Below, one piece after another: positions 1 to 6,911 of a stretch of DNA of 15,463 nucleotides. The notes below the pieces were generated by a model that ran no database searches, had not been told where the DNA came from, and was given only the letters and a program-made list of their open reading frames with translations. The position numbers and the translations under genes are program-made. The stretch is from an uncultured Bacteroidales bacterium (GTDB taxonomy: Bacteria; Bacteroidota; Bacteroidia; Bacteroidales; UBA932), in contig CAMJRT010000009.1 of NCBI GenBank assembly GCA_946408295.1, forward strand, positions 1 to 15,463, written 5' to 3'. Each line of letters starts with the position of its first letter. The stretch's first letter is position 1.

Positions 1-522
1 ACTGCTTCTTCCAGCTCAAAGGTGACAGCGCCCTCTACGCTTATCTCAACGATCCGAACCCCTATAACAACGCAAAATTCTTTAAGCTCAGCTACCACTC
101 GAACGGAACATTTGACGGCAGATTTCTCATCGGGGGCCCTTTCCCCGTTGCCGCTCATCATCGGCAAAGACGAGGGAAGGTACGTCTATTTTGACTACCA
201 GTTTTTGGAAACCCTGCCGGACGAAAGTCAGATGACCCCGGACAAAACCGTGAAACTGGGAGGCGACAATGCCTATTTGCTGGTTCCGCCCGCGCTGACT
301 TACGACTGCAAGTTCTTTGTGAACGATTTGAGCACGTCCCTGGAAGCCACCGACAAGGTGAAGTCCCATTTGGCCCTCCCGTCGGGCGAATCCTTCAAAG
401 CGGGGAATGCGTATGTGATTACTTTTCAACTTTTCGGACGGAATCAGGTGTCTGTGTACATAGATAAAGAAGATTGGGATAAATATACGGAGCAATCCCT
501 CGATTTTGATAATGATTGGTAG
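1..522 (+). pseudogene. Fimbrillin-like lipoprotein, C-terminal part, frameshifted and truncated by the window edge
   Basis: This is the end of a sixth fimbrillin-like gene. Bases 3 to about 131 read well only in frame 3 (residues such as FFQLKGDSALYAYL and FKLSYHSNGTFDGRFLIG). From about 137 the protein-like reading moves to frame 1 (SPLPLIIGKDEGRYVYFDYQ) and ends at 520-522. Frame 3 stops at 192-194. Frame 1 upstream of the switch gives Ser/Thr-rich nonsense, so the GTG at 22 is not a credible start. Removing one G from the GGGGG run at 132-136 joins the two halves smoothly. The C-terminal strand (YVITFQLFGRNQVSVYI, then a Trp) matches the ends of the five downstream paralogs, for example YTITLTVYNLETIQINVSL in the gene at 4043. 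Only 3 nt separate it from the next gene. It is either a true frameshift mutation or an assembly error in a homopolymer; if an error, the gene is intact and its N-terminus lies upstream of the window. Confidence 0.7.
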
Positions 523-525
523 GAG

Positions 526-1644
526 ATGAAAGGTCGCTTGCCCATATATATGGCATTGTCGCTGCTGTTGTTCTCTTGCGTAAAAGAGAACGGGAGGAAT
601 GTGTCGGCTTCGGCCGACGGACCGGTTCCGATCTTGTTCCAAACTTCGACGAGCATCCAGCAGGAAGAACGGGAGGATCCCAAATCGGTGATTGATTCCT
701 GGTCCGGCCAGGAATTGATGATATTCGGCATCCATCGTCGGAACGGCGTTCTGGACCTCAGCCGGAGCGGCCGTTATATCGACGGGGCGAAGACCCAGGC
801 TCCGTCTGCCGGTACGGCTGGTTATATTTCCTTGAATAACGAGCAAACCGACAATCCCTATTTCTATCCCTCACAGGGAACGCTGGATTTCTTCTCTTGC
901 TGTCTGGCCGGAGCCACTTATCCTTCTGATTTATATGAGACTTATACGGAGAGCGGACGAACATTGCACAGAATTGCGGAAAAATATATAAATTCGCAGG
1001 CTATGACGCTCGCATTCAGCATAACAGTGGATGGTACACAGGATGTTATGACCGCTTACGCGGACCGGGAAGCGGACAGCCGTCGGAGTGAAGTTATTTC
1101 TCCGGATGAGGCATACAGTTCCCATTCGGCCCGCGAGAACGTCTATCCCACCTTGCATTTCTCCCACGTGCTTTCCCGTCTGTCCCTCAAGGCGAAGGCG
1201 ATGTCGCCCGGACTGTGGGTGGAGGATGTCCGCGTCACGGCCCGCAATACCGCCCGCCTGGTGGCCGTGCGTCCCAACCCCGCCTCGACCCCTTCGCTGG
1301 AGATTGACCCGGAGGATGAGCCCGCTTCCCTGGTGGTGGAGAGGTCGGTCCCGTTCGGGCAGTCCGCCCTTCCTACCGACTGTTTTCAAGATTTGGGCGA
1401 TTGTATGATTGTGCCCGGCGACACCCAATGCGTTGTCTTTTTTACGCTCAGGCAGGATGGCAAGGAGGGCGTGGGTACAACCCACGTGACGGTGGATATG
1501 AGCCAATATAACCTGACTTTCCAGTCGGGGATGTGGTATGACATAAATCTTTCTATCTTCGGCCCGGAAGAGGTGTCTATGACGGTGACGATGAATCCCT
1601 GGGGAGCCGGTTATGGAGAATTTGATTTGAATCCTGATGTTTAA
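526..1644 (+). CDS. Fimbrillin-like lipoprotein (paralog 2)
   Basis: A 372-residue putative fimbrillin-family lipoprotein, probably a surface-fibre subunit or accessory subunit. A hydrophobic signal ends in lipobox LFSC with the acylated Cys at residue 18, followed by V-K-E, a C-x-K-(D/E) start resembling P. gingivalis FimA and Mfa1. An early strand (PILFQTSTS), a W-S-G-Q-E-L block and a G-I-H-R-R turn follow in the same order as in the next three genes. The family signature is VDGTQDVM at residues 168-175, then A-Y-A-D-R. The C-terminal strand (MWYDINLSIFGPEEVSMTV) ends near a Trp. Unlike most paralogs it has no clear T-(R/K)-(G/A) site after the first strand, so it may not be trimmed the same way. 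ATG follows the preceding stop by 3 nt and the next gene starts 9 nt downstream. Fimbrillin assignment rests on architecture and paralogy; its position in the fibre is unknown. Confidence 0.8.
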   Translation: MKGRLPIYMALSLLLFSCVKENGRNVSASADGPVPILFQTSTSIQQEEREDPKSVIDSWSGQELMIFGIHRRNGVLDLSRSGRYIDGAKTQAPSAGTAGYISLNNEQTDNPYFYPSQGTLDFFSCCLAGATYPSDLYETYTESGRTLHRIAEKYINSQAMTLAFSITVDGTQDVMTAYADREADSRRSEVISPDEAYSSHSARENVYPTLHFSHVLSRLSLKAKAMSPGLWVEDVRVTARNTARLVAVRPNPASTPSLEIDPEDEPASLVVERSVPFGQSALPTDCFQDLGDCMIVPGDTQCVVFFTLRQDGKEGVGTTHVTVDMSQYNLTFQSGMWYDINLSIFGPEEVSMTVTMNPWGAGYGEFDLNPDV

Positions 1645-1653
1645 TTATTTGAT

Positions 1654-2793
1654 ATGAGAAAATTAGTTTTGTTTTTATTGATGGCGGCAGCCGTTATGCT
1701 CTCGTGGAACGCTTGCAAGAAAAGCGAAAGCGTCCCGCAGGCGACGGTGGATGAGAGTGTCGGGATGCCCGTGCTGTTCGGGTCCAACCTGCAGTCCTCC
1801 GTCTCCACCCGCGGTGTGCTGGAGTCGTGGTCGGGTCGCGAGAAACTGTATGTCTACGGCCTTCGCCGGGTGAACGACAAGTACGTGCTTCCTTCGGGCG
1901 CGGACCCTTATGCGGAGAGCGACCCCAATGCCTACCTGATTCGCAATGTGGTGGCCGACTCGCCCGCAGAAGGCACCCACGGCGAAATCAAAGTCTATCG
2001 CAATCCGACGACCCAGGAGTATTTCTACTACCGGGAGTCTCCTTATTATTATGATTTCTACGGCTATTATGTGGCGGATGCCGCCGGAACGGCGCCCTCG
2101 CCCGTCGAGCGGATGGATACGATTGCCCTGCGGGTGGCCATCGACGGTACGCAGGACCTTATGCTGGCCCATACGAACCGGGAGGCGGACGCTGCGGGAA
2201 CCGGCGTGGATATCAGCCGGGTGTACGGCGCTTATGCCGCCCGTCACGGGGTTACGCCCGATTTGATTTTCGATCATCAACTTGCGCGTTTTGATTTTAA
2301 GTTGAAAGCCGGCAATGCGATGACGGCCGGCGATGTGACCGTACAGTCGTTGAACGTTTTCTCCAAAACGGCGGGCAGCCTGGTGATTGCCAGCAATGAT
2401 ACGAATGCCATCCCCCGGGGGATTTATCCCAGTACGACGCAAACTCCGGTGGCCCTGAGTGTTCCCGGTGCGAGCGGAGCGCTTACCGAAGCGGGGAGTC
2501 CTTTCGGCTCGATACTGGTGATGCCGGGTGCCGCCATCTATCCGGTGGAGTTGAAAATCAAACAAAATGGCTATAACCTCAATAACGGCATCGTAACCCA
2601 GAGTTTGGACATCGATTTTTCGAAAATCAAGCCTTCTCCCTCCTCCGGCCAATCGGTCGATACCCAAGGGGAAAGCGGACACAAATACGATGTGGTCATT
2701 ACCGTTTACGGGCTCGAAAAAGTACAAATAGAAGTGACGATGTCCTCCTGGGACGACCAGCACGGCTATTTTGAAATCGATCCCGATGAATGA
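1654..2793 (+). CDS. Fimbrillin-like lipoprotein (paralog 3)
   Basis: A 379-residue putative fimbrillin-family lipoprotein. The N-terminus has a signal segment ending LSWNAC with Cys 21, then K-K-S, so the C-x-K pattern is kept, although the residues before Cys (W-N-A) are unusual for a lipobox. The first strand VLFGSNLQSS leads to S-T-R53-G54. In type V pilins this is where a trypsin-like protease removes the N-terminal strand so that the groove can accept a donor strand; here that is inference. The block AIDGTQDLMLAH starts near residue 163, followed by the L-I-F-D-H-Q-L-A-R block. The C-terminal strand (YDVVITVYGLEKVQIEVTM) precedes S-S-W. The start codon sits in an AT-rich spacer typical of Bacteroidota initiation regions, unlike the GC-rich body. 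It is co-directional and close to its paralogs, so it is probably co-transcribed. Subunit role (stalk, tip or anchor) cannot be told. Confidence 0.82.
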   Translation: MRKLVLFLLMAAAVMLSWNACKKSESVPQATVDESVGMPVLFGSNLQSSVSTRGVLESWSGREKLYVYGLRRVNDKYVLPSGADPYAESDPNAYLIRNVVADSPAEGTHGEIKVYRNPTTQEYFYYRESPYYYDFYGYYVADAAGTAPSPVERMDTIALRVAIDGTQDLMLAHTNREADAAGTGVDISRVYGAYAARHGVTPDLIFDHQLARFDFKLKAGNAMTAGDVTVQSLNVFSKTAGSLVIASNDTNAIPRGIYPSTTQTPVALSVPGASGALTEAGSPFGSILVMPGAAIYPVELKIKQNGYNLNNGIVTQSLDIDFSKIKPSPSSGQSVDTQGESGHKYDVVITVYGLEKVQIEVTMSSWDDQHGYFEIDPDE

Positions 2794-2831
2794 AAATGAA
2801 TAGAAATTATAAACCATTTAATCCCACTTTT

Positions 2832-4019
2832 ATGAAAAAGTTATTTCTCTTTGCAGTTGCGGCCGTCGCGCTGACGACCGCCTGCGGCAAACAGGCGAAC
2901 CTCGCTTCTCCCGGCGCGGAAGACGCGTTTAGGTTGGAGTCTCCGGTTCCCGTGCAGTTTGCTACCAATGTCGGTCGTGTGACGACCAAAGGTAACGGCG
3001 CGCTCGATGGCTGGGCGGGCACGGAGTCGCTCTATTTCTTCGGCATCGAACGGCTGAAAGACCAACAGGGTGCCGACAGCCTGGATATGGAGCGGCCTTT
3101 CATTAGCAATGTGCCGGAAACGGCTCCTGCCGGAACGAGCGGCTCGATTACGCTCTACAATCCGGCCGTCGGTACCGGCCACGAAGAGCCCTACTACTAT
3201 GGCAGCGGCAATTATGAGTTCTTCGGCTACTATCTGGATAATGCCGGCGATCCTGCGGCAACGGTTCTGCGGACCGACCCCGACACCTCCTATGTCACGC
3301 ACATCACCATCGACGGCACCCAGGACGTGCTGGTGGGCTATGCCGACCGCGACACGGTCGTCAACCGCAAGGGGCGTCTGGACCCTCCCGTCGTCGTCAA
3401 CAAGGAGCGTCTTTTCAGCGCCTATGCCATCCGCAAATGGTCTGCCAATCCGGAAATGCTGTTCAAGCACAAACTCTCCCGTTTCGATTTCTACATCCGC
3501 AGCGGTGAGGCGGAGGCCGAAAATACCATCAAAGTCGCCGGCATCCGGGTCGAATCCAATACCGAAGCCGACCTGGTCGTGGCGGGCAAGCACATCTATG
3601 ACGGTTTGAAGGATGAGCAGAACCCTCAGAATCTGGTGCTGCAGATTAAGGACGGCGCCGATCTGGTCCCCTTGACCCCCGATAACGCCATTCCCGCTCC
3701 GGCTTACGATGCCGAGCACCCGGATGCCAATGACCTGCATATCAACGGCAGCCTGCTGGTGATGCCGGGACAGCAAACCTACCCGTTGGAATTGACCTTG
3801 ACCCAGGACAATGCCTCCGTGCCCGGCGGTCAGCCCCAGTCGATGGTCATCGATTTCAACAAACTCATCGGCGGTATGTCCGGCAACAAATTTGCAGAGC
3901 CCGGGTATGCGTACAAAATTATCCTGGTGGTCTACGAGTACCGCAAGGTGGAGATTCTGGTCTCCCTGGAAGAATGGAAGGAAGGCGGCTCCGTCGTCTT
4001 GGATCCCGATGCTGAATGA
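2832..4019 (+). CDS. Fimbrillin-like lipoprotein (paralog 4)
   Basis: A 395-residue putative fimbrillin-family lipoprotein. I chose the ATG at 2832 because it directly begins a normal lipoprotein signal (MKKLFLFAVAAVALTTAC, Cys 18, then G-K). An in-frame ATG at 2790 would add 14 polar residues and overlap the previous gene. The first strand VQFATNV is followed by T-T-K53-G54, aligned with R53-G54 of the previous gene. The core has an IDGTQDVLVGYADR block with Asp 161, then a longer insertion than its neighbours before F-S-A-Y-A-I-R-K and the F-K-H-K-L-S-R block. The end is YKIILVVYEYRKVEILVSL plus E-E-W. The 38-nt AT-rich spacer before the gene suggests independent translation initiation rather than stop-start coupling. 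A role as pilus structural or accessory subunit is inferred from family and context. Confidence 0.83.
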   Translation: MKKLFLFAVAAVALTTACGKQANLASPGAEDAFRLESPVPVQFATNVGRVTTKGNGALDGWAGTESLYFFGIERLKDQQGADSLDMERPFISNVPETAPAGTSGSITLYNPAVGTGHEEPYYYGSGNYEFFGYYLDNAGDPAATVLRTDPDTSYVTHITIDGTQDVLVGYADRDTVVNRKGRLDPPVVVNKERLFSAYAIRKWSANPEMLFKHKLSRFDFYIRSGEAEAENTIKVAGIRVESNTEADLVVAGKHIYDGLKDEQNPQNLVLQIKDGADLVPLTPDNAIPAPAYDAEHPDANDLHINGSLLVMPGQQTYPLELTLTQDNASVPGGQPQSMVIDFNKLIGGMSGNKFAEPGYAYKIILVVYEYRKVEILVSLEEWKEGGSVVLDPDAE

Positions 4020-4042
4020 TAGCAAATCAAATTTTATACAAA

Positions 4043-5155
4043 ATGAAAAAATACTTTTTCTTTGCCGCCGCGCTGGTAGCGCTGGCCGCTTGCAGCAAAT
4101 CTCCCGTTGCTGAGACTGCGGATCCCGATGAGATTTTCACCGGTTCCGAAATGTATCCGATTACTTTCTCCTCCAATGTCGTCGCAACCAAAGCCAAGGT
4201 CAAAGGCAGTGGCTCCGTAGCGGCCTGGAATGACAGCCAGACGCTCTATGTGTATGGTATCAAACGCGATGAGGCCGCCGATACCTTGTACTGGAAAGAC
4301 GGCATCCAGATTGACAACGTGGCGGCCGCCGCTCCTGCCGACGGTACCGAAGGGGCCATCAATGTCTATGACCCTGCCTTCCCGGGCGAGAACAAGCCTT
4401 TCTATTATGACAACAGCGGCCGTTATGATTTCTTCGGCTACTATGTGGACGACGCCTTTGTCGACGGACAGGAAACCCCGGCGCTCAACGAGGGTACGAT
4501 TACCTTGCCCATCGCGATTGACGGTACCCAGGATGTGATGCTGGCTTATGCCGACCGCAATGCCGCCGTGGAGGGAACTTCATATTCCGCCGCGAAGATG
4601 TTCAGTGCCTATGGCGTCCGCAAGGGCATCATCCCCAACCTCAAATTCGAGCACCAACTGTCCCGTTTCATCTTCCAGGTGAAGAAAGGAACGGTACCTG
4701 CCGAGGGTGAGCCCGAGCCTGTCGTCCAGCCCGGCGTGTTGTACATCAACTCGCTTTCTGTCGATTCCTACGCCGATGCGATGATGACGATTGTCGGCGA
4801 GAACCGCGGACTGGCCCTCCCCGAGGGTGCCGAACTGACCTATTTCCCGCTGACGGACCGTGGAACGCCGTTTGAGCAGACCCTGGTCGAAGGAACGGCG
4901 AAGGTGTTGGGCGAAAGCGTGATGGTGATGCCCGGCCGTGAGACCTACAATCTGAAATTCGTCCTGGAGAACGAAGCCGGCGTCCAGCAAGAGACCAACA
5001 ATATGTCCTTTGATATCGTAGGTGGTGCGCTGGCCGGTAAGAGTTACACCATCACCTTGACGGTGTACAACCTCGAAACCATTCAGATTAATGTTTCTCT
5101 CGTCGCTTGGGACGAAGAGACGGATCCTATCAATATCGGTGAAGACGAAGACTAA
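4043..5155 (+). CDS. Fimbrillin-like lipoprotein (paralog 5)
   Basis: A 370-residue putative fimbrillin-family lipoprotein. The ATG at 4043 is preferred over one at 4016 because it begins the signal peptide MKKYFFFAAALVALAAC (Cys 17, then S-K), while the upstream start overlaps the preceding stop and adds nine residues. The first strand ITFSSNVVA is followed by T-K50-A51, the candidate processing site. The block AIDGTQDVMLAYADR has Asp 160; next come F-S-A-Y-G-V-R-K and F-E-H-Q-L-S-R-F. The terminal strand is YTITLTVYNLETIQINVSL, then V-A-W and an acidic tail (G-E-D-E-D). It is among the cleanest matches to the family consensus of the array. Its stop overlaps the next start by one base (TAATG), so translation of the next gene is probably coupled to this one. 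Confidence 0.83.
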   Translation: MKKYFFFAAALVALAACSKSPVAETADPDEIFTGSEMYPITFSSNVVATKAKVKGSGSVAAWNDSQTLYVYGIKRDEAADTLYWKDGIQIDNVAAAAPADGTEGAINVYDPAFPGENKPFYYDNSGRYDFFGYYVDDAFVDGQETPALNEGTITLPIAIDGTQDVMLAYADRNAAVEGTSYSAAKMFSAYGVRKGIIPNLKFEHQLSRFIFQVKKGTVPAEGEPEPVVQPGVLYINSLSVDSYADAMMTIVGENRGLALPEGAELTYFPLTDRGTPFEQTLVEGTAKVLGESVMVMPGRETYNLKFVLENEAGVQQETNNMSFDIVGGALAGKSYTITLTVYNLETIQINVSLVAWDEETDPINIGEDED

Positions 5156-6330
5156 TGGGAAGCAGTTGGAAATATTCGGTCATTTTGCTGTGCGTCCTTC
5201 TGGCGGGGTGCGCCAAATCGGCCATTCAGGGACCCTGGGTGGATGATTTTGCCGATGCTCCCTGGGCGGCGGACCCGACGATGAAGGTGCCCGTCCTGTT
5301 CAATATGGGCGGGACCTCCTTCGGGACCAAAGCCGCGATTGAGGATATCGAGGATGTGCAGTTCGGCGTACTGGTCGTCGATGTGGGGGAAACCGCACGC
5401 GAGGGCTGGGCCGACAATGACGACTGGCAGATATTGCTTCGTGGGAAGGCGGCGTATGCCCATAACGGGCAGGCCTCATTCATCGAGCGTTCGGGGGCGG
5501 ATGTCGTTCCGGTCAACTATTTTTATCCGCTGGAGACCTTTGCGGATAACGACGACAGCATCGAAGACCGTCGGTATGCTTTCTTCGGCTACCGTACGAG
5601 CGACGCACGCCTGCAGGACGACGGGACGGTGTTTGACCTGGACTTCGACGGGACCCGTTTTACCAAGACGGTACAAATCGATACGACGGATGTCCTTTGG
5701 GCTTCGGCCTATTGTGACACCCTGTACAATCCGGACCGCAGCGCCTGGGCGCTGGGCTTCAGTTCCGATTTCTCCCGTACCGCCCGCAAGTGGTATCCGT
5801 CCGCCTGGATGAGTTATATGCCGACCTTGCGCTTCAGCCACCTCACGGCGGCCTTGCATTTCAAGTTGTATGCGGCCGATGCAGAGGCGGAAGCCTCTTT
5901 CGTGGGGCCGCACAATGAAGCCCTGGTCACGGTTTCCGACCTGCAAGTGTCCAGTCTGCCCACCCGGGCTACGCTGGATGTGCTGACGGGAACTCTCACG
6001 GCGGTGGAAGAATCGGCCGACACCCTGGCCATTGACGGCGGTCATGTGATGCCGACGGTGACGGGTGCGGAGTATGGACACGGACTCTTCATCGTGCCGA
6101 CCACGGATGATATCTATGTCAGTTTCACCCTGAATACGCCCGCAGGGACCTATACTCCCGCGGAACCGTACAAAGTCTCGCTCACGGGCGGTTTCATCGC
6201 CGGAAAGTCCTATTCTTTCCGCATCGTGGTGAAATCCCTGGAGTCGATAGTCATCAATGTGGAACTCCAACCCTGGGAGCCCGCAGAGAATCTCAGCGAG
6301 GAGGAAGCGCTGATTGCCAATCTGGGTTGA
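5155..6330 (+). CDS. Divergent fimbrillin-like lipoprotein (paralog 6)
   Basis: A 391-residue lipoprotein and the most divergent member of the array. The signal ends LLAGC with Cys 19, then A-K-S, keeping C-x-K. The early strand V-P-V-L-F-N-M-G-G is followed by G-T-K59-A60. The DGTQD block has decayed to QIDTTDVLWAS around Asp 176, although Y-A-F-F-G-Y before it and LRFSHLTAALHFKLY after it still align with the paralogs. The C-terminal strand (YSFRIVVKSLESIVINVEL) and Q-P-W are kept. It is the last lipoprotein before the outer-membrane genes and overlaps both neighbours by single bases (TAATG in, TGATG out). Divergence, order and coupling suggest a specialised role such as anchor, tip or adhesin. 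That role is inference; lipoprotein status is direct. Confidence 0.75.
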   Translation: MGSSWKYSVILLCVLLAGCAKSAIQGPWVDDFADAPWAADPTMKVPVLFNMGGTSFGTKAAIEDIEDVQFGVLVVDVGETAREGWADNDDWQILLRGKAAYAHNGQASFIERSGADVVPVNYFYPLETFADNDDSIEDRRYAFFGYRTSDARLQDDGTVFDLDFDGTRFTKTVQIDTTDVLWASAYCDTLYNPDRSAWALGFSSDFSRTARKWYPSAWMSYMPTLRFSHLTAALHFKLYAADAEAEASFVGPHNEALVTVSDLQVSSLPTRATLDVLTGTLTAVEESADTLAIDGGHVMPTVTGAEYGHGLFIVPTTDDIYVSFTLNTPAGTYTPAEPYKVSLTGGFIAGKSYSFRIVVKSLESIVINVELQPWEPAENLSEEEALIANLG

Positions 6331-6911
6331 TGATGGCTTCCGGCGTGCGCAGACGGCTTACCGTCTTTGGAATTGCGATTTTGCTATGCCTGCTGCCTTG
6401 TGGAAAGGCAGCGGCACAGCAAGTTGCGGTTCGCGCAAACGCCTTGTCTCTGGCCTTCCTCACGCCCGAACTGGGTGTCGATGTCATCACCGGCGAACAT
6501 ACCAGTCTGGTCTTTTCCGCCTTCGGCCATTACAAGCCCTATGGCCTGAATTCCAAGATGTGGGGGCTGCAAAGCGAGTTCCGCTATTGGTTCAACGGCC
6601 GTCCGCTGACGCGCGAGTACATCGGCGCCACCCTTGTGGGGGCCAGTTATGATATGAACTTCCCTTTGCGCGTATATGCGGGGACGGCTATCGGTTTGGG
6701 TGTCGTCGGCGGTTATTCTTTTATTTTGGGAGAAAGATGGAGCCTGGACCTGACGGCGGGGACGGGTCTGATAGCCTTTCGCCAGAAATACTACCACGCC
6801 GGCGATCGCTATGAAGATTATTATGTGGATGAGGTCTCTTCTCCCAATACCTGGGGCCTCAAATTTTTTCCGATGAAATTGTCTGTCGCTTTCGTCTATA
6901 TCATACGATGA
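6330..6911 (+). CDS. DUF3575-type outer-membrane-associated protein
   Basis: A 193-residue exported protein. The N-terminus has Arg residues, a hydrophobic stretch and an A-A-A-Q-Q cleavage region near residue 29, so a signal peptidase I product is likely. The mature part alternates aromatic and hydrophobic residues like a small beta-barrel: T-P-E-L-G-V-D near the start, then FRYWFNGRPLTREYIGATLV and GVVGGYSFILGERWSLDLTAGTG. This resembles DUF3575 proteins, which often sit next to Mfa/Fim-type fimbrillin genes in Bacteroidales. ATG 6330 overlaps the previous stop by one base; a second ATG at 6333 and an in-frame TTG at 6327 are alternatives. Its own stop overlaps the next start as ATGA. It is probably an outer-membrane component of fibre anchoring or assembly; no molecular function is established for the family as far as I know. 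Confidence 0.75.
   Translation: MMASGVRRRLTVFGIAILLCLLPCGKAAAQQVAVRANALSLAFLTPELGVDVITGEHTSLVFSAFGHYKPYGLNSKMWGLQSEFRYWFNGRPLTREYIGATLVGASYDMNFPLRVYAGTAIGLGVVGGYSFILGERWSLDLTAGTGLIAFRQKYYHAGDRYEDYYVDEVSSPNTWGLKFFPMKLSVAFVYIIR

Noticed and set aside
22..130. GTG at 22 as the start of the first gene
   Set aside because: This frame gives Ser/Thr-rich nonsense before base 137, while frame 3 reads as fimbrillin-like sequence from the window edge.
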